Part shown: positions 53,155 through 61,886 of the stretch, piece after piece
Layout: each line of letters begins with the position of its first letter
Numbering within the stretch: position 1 is the first letter of the stretch
From: UBA1433 sp964581565
Lineage (GTDB): Bacteria; Bacillota; Clostridia; Eubacteriales; UBA1433
Direction of reading: 5' to 3'
Assembly (NCBI GenBank): GCA_964581565.1
Contig: CAZOOZ010000002.1
Span: 243,200-307,199, forward strand
DNA: 64,000 nt
The notes under the pieces: generated by a model
Database searches by the model: none
What the model was told of the DNA's origin: nothing
The model's input: only the letters and a program-made list of their open reading frames with translations
Program-made: the position numbers and the translations under genes

Positions 53155-53257
53155 TTAGGCGTTTTTTTCGTTTGCCTAAATTGTACGTGCAAAAGTTAAC
53201 AATTTTCAGGAGGTGCACTATAAGTAGATTTTGATAGAAGTCATAAATTTATAGTGC
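53155..53257 (+). promoter_or_regulatory. Structured leader of rpoB
   Basis: Two hairpins lie between promoter and gene: TTAGGC...GCCTAA (about 53155-53179), and a 9-bp perfect stem GCACTATAA (53215-53223) / TTATAGTGC (53249-53257). A strong AGGAGGTG (53208-53215) just before the second has no useful ORF behind it (GTG-CAC-TAT-AAG-stop at best). In most Firmicutes rplJ-rplL precede rpoB; this may be the remains of, or a replacement for, that control region. Confidence 0.45.
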
Positions 53258-53285
53258 TATTTATTATTAAAAGGAGTGACTAATT

Positions 53286-56200
53286 TTGGTGCATTCTGTA
53301 AAAACAGGCGATGTTGAAAGAATGAGTTTTTCTAAAATCAAAGAGATTTTAGAAATGCCGAATCTTATTGAGATTCAAAAAAAATCTTATGAGTGGTTTT
53401 TGGAAAAAGGTTTAAGAGAAGTTTTGGACGATGTATCGCCAATTGTAGACTATTCCGGAGAGTTGATTTTAGAATTTTTGGATTACAGTCTTTATGGGGA
53501 ACCTAAATATGATGTAGAGGAATGCAAAGAAAGAGATGCAAACTATTCCCGTTCTCTGCGTGTAAAGGTTCGCCTCACTTTCAAAGAAACAAATGTAAAA
53601 ATTGAACAAGATGTATATTTGGGTGATTTTCCGATTATGACGGAAAAAGGAACCTTTATAATTAACGGTGCCGAGAGGGTTATAGTAAGCCAGCTTGTGC
53701 GTTCTCCGGGCGCGTATTTCTTCTATGAATTGGACAAGTCGGGCAAAGAATTATATTCTTCGCAGATTATTCCGAGCAGAGGGGCATGGTTAGAGTTTGA
53801 AACAGATTCTAACGACGTTATGTATGTAAGGGTAGACAGGACAAGAAAGCTCCCTGTTACGATTTTGATGAGAATGTTCGGGCTCAGCACAAATGCCGAA
53901 ATTCTCGAATTCTTTAATGAAGATAAAAAAATACTTGCAACGCTTGAAAAAGACAGCACCACAAATACGGAAGAAGGGCTGCTGGAAATCTATAAAAGAC
54001 TCAGACCGGGTGAGCCCCCGACTGTGGATAATGCAAAATCACTCACAGATTCCATGTTTTTTGACAACAGAAGATATGATCTGGCAGTGGTCGGCAGATA
54101 TAAATTAAATAAAAAGTTGGCTTTGGCTTCGCGTATCGCGTCTTGTGTTGCGGCGGCAAATATCATCTGCCCGAAAACGGGAGAGTTGTTCGCATCTAAA
54201 GGCGAAGTTATCAGCATGCGTGTTGCCAAGAAGATTCAAAACAGCGGAATCAACCGTGTTGAAGTAATTGTATCAAAAGATAAAGAAGAAAAGAAATTTA
54301 TCGTTATCGGCAATCATACGGTAGATATCACCTCACAAGAACTCCCGTTTGATACCGCGGATTTGGATATAGAAAAAATGGTTCGCTATGATGTACTCAG
54401 CGAAATTTTATCTTCTGATAAAACACAGGAAGAAATGAAACAGGAAATGAGAGACCGAATGCGTCAACTTGTTCCCAAGCATATCACCATAGAAGATATT
54501 TTTTGTGTTATAAATTATAATTTGGGACTCGAATACGGTATCGGTAATACGGATGATATCGATCATCTCGGAAACAGAAGGCTGCGATCTGTGGGAGAGC
54601 TGCTGCAAAATCAATTCCGTATTGGTCTGACCCGTATGGAAAAAAATGTTAAAGAGAGAATGATGACACCGGAGAAAGAAACACTCACGCCGCAGGATCT
54701 GGTCAATATAAGGCCGGTGCACGCCGCGATTAAGGAATTCTTCGGCAGTTCACAGCTTTCACAGTTTATGGATCAAACCAATCCGCTTGCAGAGCTCACA
54801 AACAGAAGGAGGCTTTCGGCGCTCGGTCCGGGTGGACTGAGCAGAGATCGGGCAGGGTTTGAAGTGCGTGACGTACATTATTCCCATTATGGCAGAATGT
54901 GTCCGATAGAAACACCTGAAGGACCAAATATCGGGCTCATCAATTCACTGTGTACTTATGCGAGAGTAAACGAATATGGATTTATTGAAACACCTTACAG
55001 AAGAGTAGTCGATGGAAGGGTAACGGAATTCAACGATTATCTTACTGCTGATGAAGAAGGTTTTTACACAATAGCTCAAGCCAATGAGCCGCTTGATGAA
55101 GAAGGAAACTTCATCAACAGCAAAGTCACAGGCAGAACAGGAAAAGAAAGAGAATTTATCATGGTTGAACCAAAGCGGGTCGACTACATGGATATTTCCC
55201 CAAAACAAATTGTATCCGTTGCAACAGCTTTGATTCCGTTTTTGGAAAATGACGATGCAAATCGTGCGCTCATGGGCTCCAATATGCAGCGTCAGGCTGT
55301 ACCGCTTTTGAGCCCGCAAGCTCCGATCATTGGTACGGGGATGGAATATATCAGCGCGAAAGATTCCGGTGTTTGCGTGGTTGCGCAGGAAGACGGAATC
55401 GTTGAAAAAGTGGCATCAAATGAAATTATCATATCTAAGCGAAAATATCCGCTGCTTAAATTCAAGCGCACAAATCAAGGCACATGCTGCGATCAGCGCC
55501 CCATTGTCAACAGAGGTGATATGATCAAAAAAGGTGATATCATAGCCGATGGACCGTCTACCGATAACGGCGAGCTTGCTCTTGGCAGAAATATATTAGT
55601 AGGGTTCATGACCTGGGAAGGCTACAACTTTGAAGATGCTATTTTGATCAGTGAAAAGCTGGTAAAAGAAGGAGCCTTTACTTCGATTCATATTGAAGAA
55701 TACGAATGCGAAGCAAGAGAAACAAAACTCGGACCCGAGGAAATCACGCGTGATATTCCAAATGTTGGGGAAGATGTGCTCAAAAACTTAAACGAAAATG
55801 GCATTATCAGAATTGGTGCCGAAGTCACAAGCGATGATATTTTAGTGGGCAAGGTTACGCCAAAAGGTGAAAAAGAGCTCACTGCAGAAGAGCGATTACT
55901 GCGCGCGATCTTTGGTGAAAAAGCAAGAGAAGTCAGAGATACCTCTCTTAAAGTTCCCCACGGAGAAAGCGGCATTGTTGTAGATGTCAAAGTATTTTCA
56001 AGAGAAAACGGCGACGAATTAAAACCGCAAACAAATAAAACCGTACGTGTATACGTTGCGGTTAAAAGGCAAATCTCTGTAGGAGATAAAATGGCGGGGC
56101 GCCATGGAAACAAAGGAGTGGTATCACGAATACTGCCGGAGGAAGACATGCCGTTTATGGAAGATGGCACACCGCTTGAAATTGTGCTCAATCCTCTCGG

Positions 56201-56873
56201 GGTTCCGTCTCGTATGAATATCGGGCAGGTGCTTGAAACACACTTGGGAATGGCGGCTGCGGCTTTAGGCTGGAAAGTGGCAACTCCGGTATTTGACGGA
56301 GCAAACGAAGATGATGCAATGCGCCTGCTTGAAGAAGTGGGCTACAGTAAAGACGGTAAAGTAAAGCTCTTTGACGGCAGAACGGGAGAAGAGTTTGATA
56401 ATCGTGTCACAGTCGGATATATGTATATGCTGAAACTGCATCATTTAGTCGATGATAAAATGCATTCAAGATCAACAGGGCCTTATTCACTTGTCACACA
56501 GCAGCCACTTGGCGGCAAAGCACAATTTGGCGGCCAGCGTTTTGGCGAGATGGAAGTGTGGGCGCTCGAAGCATACGGCGCGGCAAATACTTTGCAAGAA
56601 ATTATCACCGTAAAATCGGATGATGTGGTAGGCAGGGTAAAAGCATATGAGGCCATCATCAAAGGAGAAAATATTCCTACTCCGGGAATGCCGGAAGGAT
56701 TTAAGGTATTAATCAAGGAATTTCAAAGTCTGGGAATCGATGTCACTGTAATCGGAGAAAAAGATGAGGAAATCAGAGTAAAAGATACCGATGATGAAGA
56801 AGATGATGGCATATCAAATATCATACAAACCGTCAATGCTGAAGATTTCAGCGATGATGACGACTTACTTTAA
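53286..56873 (+). CDS. rpoB: RNA polymerase beta subunit
   Basis: The catalytic beta subunit, 1195 residues, normal for Firmicutes. The start is TTG 53286, with AAGGAG 9 bases upstream. The fork/rifampicin region is SSQLSQFMDQTNPLAEL then TNRRRLSALGPGGL: Asp496 (E. coli 516) and Ser511 (531) are wild type, but E. coli His526 is Asn506. The C-terminal clamp GGKAQFGGQRFGEMEVWALEA is intact. A strong promoter and structured leader precede it. rpoC follows after 32 bases. Confidence 0.98.
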   Translation: MVHSVKTGDVERMSFSKIKEILEMPNLIEIQKKSYEWFLEKGLREVLDDVSPIVDYSGELILEFLDYSLYGEPKYDVEECKERDANYSRSLRVKVRLTFKETNVKIEQDVYLGDFPIMTEKGTFIINGAERVIVSQLVRSPGAYFFYELDKSGKELYSSQIIPSRGAWLEFETDSNDVMYVRVDRTRKLPVTILMRMFGLSTNAEILEFFNEDKKILATLEKDSTTNTEEGLLEIYKRLRPGEPPTVDNAKSLTDSMFFDNRRYDLAVVGRYKLNKKLALASRIASCVAAANIICPKTGELFASKGEVISMRVAKKIQNSGINRVEVIVSKDKEEKKFIVIGNHTVDITSQELPFDTADLDIEKMVRYDVLSEILSSDKTQEEMKQEMRDRMRQLVPKHITIEDIFCVINYNLGLEYGIGNTDDIDHLGNRRLRSVGELLQNQFRIGLTRMEKNVKERMMTPEKETLTPQDLVNIRPVHAAIKEFFGSSQLSQFMDQTNPLAELTNRRRLSALGPGGLSRDRAGFEVRDVHYSHYGRMCPIETPEGPNIGLINSLCTYARVNEYGFIETPYRRVVDGRVTEFNDYLTADEEGFYTIAQANEPLDEEGNFINSKVTGRTGKEREFIMVEPKRVDYMDISPKQIVSVATALIPFLENDDANRALMGSNMQRQAVPLLSPQAPIIGTGMEYISAKDSGVCVVAQEDGIVEKVASNEIIISKRKYPLLKFKRTNQGTCCDQRPIVNRGDMIKKGDIIADGPSTDNGELALGRNILVGFMTWEGYNFEDAILISEKLVKEGAFTSIHIEEYECEARETKLGPEEITRDIPNVGEDVLKNLNENGIIRIGAEVTSDDILVGKVTPKGEKELTAEERLLRAIFGEKAREVRDTSLKVPHGESGIVVDVKVFSRENGDELKPQTNKTVRVYVAVKRQISVGDKMAGRHGNKGVVSRILPEEDMPFMEDGTPLEIVLNPLGVPSRMNIGQVLETHLGMAAAALGWKVATPVFDGANEDDAMRLLEEVGYSKDGKVKLFDGRTGEEFDNRVTVGYMYMLKLHHLVDDKMHSRSTGPYSLVTQQPLGGKAQFGGQRFGEMEVWALEAYGAANTLQEIITVKSDDVVGRVKAYEAIIKGENIPTPGMPEGFKVLIKEFQSLGIDVTVIGEKDEEIRVKDTDDEEDDGISNIIQTVNAEDFSDDDDLL

Positions 56874-56905
56874 TTAAAGAAATAAACCGGAAGGGGCGAA
56901 AATCT

Positions 56906-59900
56906 TTGAATGAATTAAATAATTTCAAAGCTATAAAGATTGGTTTGGCATCGCCTGAGCAAATTAGAGAATGGTCAAGGGGAGAAGTAAAAAAACCCGA
57001 GACGATAAATTATCGTACATTGCGACCAGAAAAAGAAGGATTGTTTTGCGAGAGAATATTCGGGCCGACAAAAGACTGGGAATGTCATTGCGGCAAATAC
57101 AAAAGAATCCGCTATAAGGGCATGGTTTGCGATCGATGCGGCGTTGAAATCACGCGCTCAAAAGTTCGACGTGAGAGAATGGGTCATATAGAGCTTGCAA
57201 CTCCTGTTTCACATATATGGTATTTAAAAGGAATACCGAGCAGAATTAGATTACTTTTGGATATGTCTCCGAGAGATTTGGAAAAAGTGATTTATTTTGC
57301 TTCCTATATTGTAGTAAATCCGGGCAATTCACCGCTTTCTTACAAACAGCTGCTTAATGAAGCAGAATACAGGGAGGCGCAAAAGAAATACGGAGCTGAA
57401 TTTGAAGCAAAAATAGGGGCGGAAGCAATCAAAGATCTGCTTGCAAATATCAATATTGAAGAAGAAAGCGATCAACTGCGTCAGGAAGTAAAAGACAGCA
57501 CAGGGCAAAAAAGAGCAAAAGCCGTAAGGCGTCTTGAAGTTGTTGAAGCCTTTAAAATATCGGAGAATAAACCCGAATGGATGATTTTAGATGTAATCCC
57601 GGTTATTCCGCCAGAGCTCAGGCCCATGGTTCAGCTCGACGGAGGAAGGTTTGCGACTTCGGATTTAAATGATTTATACAGAAGAGTGATCAACAGAAAT
57701 AATCGTCTGAAGAGATTGTTGGCGCTTGATGCCCCTGATATCATTGTGCAAAATGAAAAAAGAATGCTCCAGGAAGCTGTGGATGCATTAATAGATAACA
57801 GCAGAAAAAGAAGACCTGTTACAGGTCAAAACAACAGAGTGCTTAAATCACTATCGGATATGCTCAAAGGAAAGCAGGGCAGATTTAGACAAAATCTGCT
57901 CGGTAAACGTGTAGACTATTCGGGACGTTCGGTTATCGTTGTCGGCCCGGAACTAAAAATGTATCAGTGCGGGCTTCCAAAAGAAATGGCGATCGAACTC
58001 TTTAAACCGTATGTTATGAAAGAGCTCGTCAGTAGAAAATATTCGCAGAATATTAAAAGTGCAAAACGAATGGTTGAGCGCATGAAGCCGGAAGTTTGGG
58101 ATGTTTTGGATGATGTTATCAAAGATTATCCAGTGCTTCTAAACCGTGCTCCAACGCTGCACAGGCTCGGCATTCAAGCTTTTGAGCCGATTTTGGTGGA
58201 AGGCAGGGCTATTAAGCTGCATCCGCTGGTCTGCGTAGCATACAACGCCGACTTTGATGGAGATCAAATGGCAGTGCATGTGCCGCTTTCTGTTGAAGCG
58301 CAGGCGGAAGCGAGATTTTTGATGCTTGCAGCTAATAATATTTTAAAACCGCAGGACGGGGCTCCGGTCGTGAGCCCGTCGCAGGATATGATTTTAGGAT
58401 CCTATTATTTAACTACGCATATTGAGGGATCAAAGGGCGAAGGGATGAATTTCTCTACCATGGAAGAAATGGAAATGGCCTATCAAAACAAGGTTGTCAC
58501 CCTTCACTCCATGGTGGGCCTTGAGATAACAAAAGAAATCAATGGCGTACAAAAAACAAAAGTTATTGAAAGCACAGTCGGAAGATTTTTCTTTAATCAG
58601 ATCATCCCGCAGGACTTAGGCATCAAAGAAAGAAATACGGATGACGATTTGTTTGAGCTTGAAATAAACACACTTGCCGACAAAAAAATGCTCTCAAGAA
58701 TCGTATCGCAATGCTTTGATGTTCACGGAGCAAGCACAACAGCTGAAATGCTTGACAATATCAAGCAACTTGGGTTCCATTATTCCACAAAAGGTGCCAT
58801 CACCGTAAGTATCGGAGATATGGAGGTGCCAAAAGTAAAAAAAGACTTGCTAGAGAAAGCGGATAAAGAAGTAGAAAATGCGTTGAAAAACTTTAACAGA
58901 GGCCTTATCTCCGAAGAGGAGAGATATCAAAAGGTTATCGATGTCTGGACGAGGACGACGAGGGAAGTCACGCAGGCTTTAATGAATAGCCTAGAGCCGC
59001 TCAACAGTATCAATATGATGGCAACATCAGGCGCCAGAGGTGGTATCGGCCAAATTGGGCAGCTTGCCGGAATGCGTGGGCTCATGGCAAATCCGACAGG
59101 AAGAATTATAGAGCTTCCAATTAAGTCCAATTTCCGTGAAGGGCTCAATGTGCTTGAATTCTTTATTTCAACACACGGAGCAAGAAAAGGTCAGGCAGAC
59201 ACGGCGCTGCGAACCGCAGACTCCGGATATCTCACGAGAAGGCTTGTTGATGTCAGTCAGGAAGTTTTAGTGAAAGAAGAAGATTGTGGTTCAACGGAAG
59301 GTTATGAAGTTCATTCAATTATAGAAAACGGAAAGATTATAGAAACTCTGTCAGAGCGTATCGCAGGGCGTTATGCATTTGAAGATATAATCAATCCGAA
59401 TACAAATGAAGCCTTTGTCAAAGCCGGAGAGCTCATAAGCAAGAAGACCGCGAAAAAAATAGAAGAAGCGGAGATTCAAACCGTAAAAATAAGATCTATT
59501 TTCAACTGCCGTTCAAAACACGGAGTATGCCGAAAATGCTACGGTGTAGATCTCACAACAGGTAAACTGGTCAATATCGGCGAAGCTGTGGGCATTATTG
59601 CTGCTCAATCGATCGGAGAGCCTGGTACACAGCTGACAATGCGTACATTCCATACCGGCGGGGTTGCCGGGGACGATATCACGCAAGGGCTTCCAAGAGT
59701 TGAGGAACTTTTTGAAGCGAGAAAACCGAAAGGGCTCGCCATTATTTCGGAAATTGAGGGAACAGTTAAGATAAGAAAATCAGATAAGAAAACAGATGTG
59801 GAAATCACTTCCGCGACAGGGGAACTGAGAAGCTACATGATACCGTTTGGTTCGCGTATGAAAGTAACCGACGGACAATATATCAAAGCCGGTCAGGAAC

Positions 59901-60538
59901 TCATTGAAGGAAGTGTATACCCCAACGATATATTAAGAATTTTAGGGGTTCAAGGTGTTCAGGAATATCTGCTTTATGAAGTTCAAAAAGTATACAGATG
60001 GCAGGGTGTTCATATCAATGATAAACACATTGAACTCATCATCAGGCAAATGCTGCGAAAAGTAAGAGTAGAAGAGCCGGGTGATACTCATTTGCTTCCG
60101 GGAAGCCTTGTGGATATTTTTGAATTTGAAGATGAAAATGATAAAGTATTGGCCCAAGAAAAAGAACCTGCTACGTATACGCAAGAATTACTGGGGATAA
60201 CAAAAGCATCACTCGAGACCAATTCATTCCTCTCTGCCGCATCATTCCAGGAAACGACAAGAGTGTTGACGGATGCTGCAATCAAAGGAAAAGTAGATCA
60301 TTTGCTCGGCCTCAAAGAAAATGTTATTATAGGCAAATTGGTTCCGGCGGGAACAGGCGTGAGCAAATACAGAAATATTGAAATAGAGCATCAGCGAACA
60401 AATAGCCAAAAAGACGAAGACGATCAAATCATTTCCCAAGAAGATATCAACAGCGAGATAAATGAGTTGCTTGGTGGAATCTTTGAAGAAAATACGTTTA
60501 ACGGCTCTATAGAAGAAGAAAATATTGACATCATTTAA
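56906..60538 (+). CDS. rpoC: RNA polymerase beta' subunit
   Basis: The catalytic beta' subunit, 1210 residues. The N-terminal zinc finger uses Cys60, Cys62, Cys75 and Cys78 (ECHCGKYK, CDRCGVE). The active-site triad Asp449, Asp451, Asp453 is in NADFDGDQMAVH. The second zinc site has Cys794, Cys868, Cys875 and Cys878 (CRSKHGVCRKC). The trigger loop is intact. The start is TTG 56906 behind GGAAGGGG. It is cotranscribed with rpoB. Confidence 0.98.
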   Translation: MNELNNFKAIKIGLASPEQIREWSRGEVKKPETINYRTLRPEKEGLFCERIFGPTKDWECHCGKYKRIRYKGMVCDRCGVEITRSKVRRERMGHIELATPVSHIWYLKGIPSRIRLLLDMSPRDLEKVIYFASYIVVNPGNSPLSYKQLLNEAEYREAQKKYGAEFEAKIGAEAIKDLLANINIEEESDQLRQEVKDSTGQKRAKAVRRLEVVEAFKISENKPEWMILDVIPVIPPELRPMVQLDGGRFATSDLNDLYRRVINRNNRLKRLLALDAPDIIVQNEKRMLQEAVDALIDNSRKRRPVTGQNNRVLKSLSDMLKGKQGRFRQNLLGKRVDYSGRSVIVVGPELKMYQCGLPKEMAIELFKPYVMKELVSRKYSQNIKSAKRMVERMKPEVWDVLDDVIKDYPVLLNRAPTLHRLGIQAFEPILVEGRAIKLHPLVCVAYNADFDGDQMAVHVPLSVEAQAEARFLMLAANNILKPQDGAPVVSPSQDMILGSYYLTTHIEGSKGEGMNFSTMEEMEMAYQNKVVTLHSMVGLEITKEINGVQKTKVIESTVGRFFFNQIIPQDLGIKERNTDDDLFELEINTLADKKMLSRIVSQCFDVHGASTTAEMLDNIKQLGFHYSTKGAITVSIGDMEVPKVKKDLLEKADKEVENALKNFNRGLISEEERYQKVIDVWTRTTREVTQALMNSLEPLNSINMMATSGARGGIGQIGQLAGMRGLMANPTGRIIELPIKSNFREGLNVLEFFISTHGARKGQADTALRTADSGYLTRRLVDVSQEVLVKEEDCGSTEGYEVHSIIENGKIIETLSERIAGRYAFEDIINPNTNEAFVKAGELISKKTAKKIEEAEIQTVKIRSIFNCRSKHGVCRKCYGVDLTTGKLVNIGEAVGIIAAQSIGEPGTQLTMRTFHTGGVAGDDITQGLPRVEELFEARKPKGLAIISEIEGTVKIRKSDKKTDVEITSATGELRSYMIPFGSRMKVTDGQYIKAGQELIEGSVYPNDILRILGVQGVQEYLLYEVQKVYRWQGVHINDKHIELIIRQMLRKVRVEEPGDTHLLPGSLVDIFEFEDENDKVLAQEKEPATYTQELLGITKASLETNSFLSAASFQETTRVLTDAAIKGKVDHLLGLKENVIIGKLVPAGTGVSKYRNIEIEHQRTNSQKDEDDQIISQEDINSEINELLGGIFEENTFNGSIEEENIDII

Positions 60539-60588
60539 TGGCGATGATACAATGTAAAAACTTGATTTTATTTGCTTGGGAGTGAATT

Positions 60589-60867
60589 TTGAAGAAAATA
60601 AACAGTAAATGTTTGGTTGTCGGAATGAAGCAAACTTTAAGTCAAATCAAACAAGGCAATGTCAAGGCGGTATTTATTGCCCGAGACGTTGAAGAAAGTC
60701 TGGCAAACAAAATCATCAGTCAATGTGAAAATACAGAAATACAGATCTGTTATGCACAAAGCATGAAATTACTGGGGAAAGCTTGCGCAATCAGCCGAGG
60801 GGCTGCTTGCGCTGCTATATTAAAAAATGAACCAAAAGGAGGTGAGATAAGTAATGCCAACGATTAA
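60589..60867 (+). CDS. L7Ae-like RNA-binding protein (YbxF/RplGB type)
   Basis: A 92-residue protein of the L7Ae/L30e family, which in Bacillus (YbxF) binds kink-turn RNA. Pattern: KQTLSQIKQGNVKAVFIARDVEE, then LGKACAISRGAACAAIL (in pieces IKQGNVKAVFIARD, LGKACAISRGAA). The start is TTG 60589 after GGGAG. It lies between rpoC and rpsL exactly as ybxF does in Bacillus. Its 3' end overlaps rpsL by 14 bases and carries the rpsL ribosome site AAAGGAGGTGAG. Confidence 0.9.
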   Translation: MKKINSKCLVVGMKQTLSQIKQGNVKAVFIARDVEESLANKIISQCENTEIQICYAQSMKLLGKACAISRGAACAAILKNEPKGGEISNAND

Positions 60868-61225
60868 TCAAATCGTAAGGAAAGAGAGAAAAAAGGTTAT
60901 CTACAAAACAAAGTCTCCGGCGCTCAAAGAAAACCCTCAAAAAAGAGGTGTTTGCACAGCTGTAAGAACAACAACGCCTAAAAAACCAAACTCTGCTCTA
61001 AGAAAAATTGCAAGAGTACGATTGGTAAACGGAATGGAAGTAACTGCTTATATTCCAGGAATCGGACACAATTTGCAAGAACATAGCGTAGTTATGATTA
61101 AAGGCGGAAGAGTAAAAGACCTACCTGGTGTCCGTTATAAAATCATTCGCGGCGCACTAGATACAGCAGGCGTCAACAAGAGAAATCAAGCTCGTTCTAA
61201 GTATGGTACGAAAAAAGCAAAATAA
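60854..61225 (+). CDS. rpsL: Ribosomal protein S12
   Basis: A 123-residue 30S decoding-centre protein. TTPKKPNSALRK holds Lys43, and GGRVKDLPGVRYK the second streptomycin-related lysine, both of susceptible type. The beta-hydroxylated-Asp loop region is conserved. It overlaps the L7Ae-like gene and is likely coupled to it. It is the first gene of the classic str operon (rpsL-rpsG-fusA-tuf). A gap of 151 AT-rich bases follows, with a TATAAT at about 61300 but no good -35. Confidence 0.98.
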   Translation: MPTINQIVRKERKKVIYKTKSPALKENPQKRGVCTAVRTTTPKKPNSALRKIARVRLVNGMEVTAYIPGIGHNLQEHSVVMIKGGRVKDLPGVRYKIIRGALDTAGVNKRNQARSKYGTKKAK

Positions 61226-61376
61226 GAAAAGATATTTAAACATTGATTATGTGTTTTTTATATAAATTTTATTAAATATAAATATTTATTTAATAAATGA
61301 AAATTATAATGCACATACGGCAATTGTTTTCTTGTCGAGTACCGATGAATTTTATTTTTAAAATGGAGGGAAGAAA

Positions 61377-61847
61377 GTGCCTAGGAAAAAAACTTTATTT
61401 AAAAGAGATGTGCTTGCTGATCCTATTTATAACAGTGAACTGGTAACGAAGCTTGTAAACAATGTTATGTTAGACGGCAAGAAAGGCGTGGCACAAAAGA
61501 TAGTATACGGAGCTTTTGATATCATAGCACAGAAAACAGGCAGAGAGCCGCTTGAAGTGTTTGAAGAAAGCTTAAATAATATCAAGCCCATGCTTGAAGT
61601 AAAAGCAAGAAGAGTAGGCGGAGCCACTTATCAGGTTCCGATTGAAGTCAGCGAAGCGAGAAAACAAACATTGGCATTGCGTTGGCTTGTAGGATACAGC
61701 AGAAAACGCAATGAAAAAACAATGAGAGAACGCTTGGCGGCAGAATTATTAGATGCGCTCAATAACAGCGGAGCAGCTGTTAAGAAAAAAGAAGACACTT
61801 ACAGGATGGCAGAAGCAAATAGAGCATTTGCTCATTACAGGTGGTAA
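61377..61847 (+). CDS. rpsG: Ribosomal protein S7
   Basis: A 156-residue primary 16S-binding protein of the 30S head. The start is GTG 61377 with ATGGAGGG upstream, giving MPRKKTLFKRDVLADPIY. Other hallmarks are VARRVGG-like KARRVGGATYQVPIEV and the end ANRAFAHYRW. It is 39 bases from fusA. In other bacteria S7 represses this operon; no obvious target structure could be confirmed here. Confidence 0.98.
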   Translation: MPRKKTLFKRDVLADPIYNSELVTKLVNNVMLDGKKGVAQKIVYGAFDIIAQKTGREPLEVFEESLNNIKPMLEVKARRVGGATYQVPIEVSEARKQTLALRWLVGYSRKRNEKTMRERLAAELLDALNNSGAAVKKKEDTYRMAEANRAFAHYRW

Positions 61848-61886
61848 TGGCAAAGTTTTATATGTTGGATAAGGAGGTGAACAATC

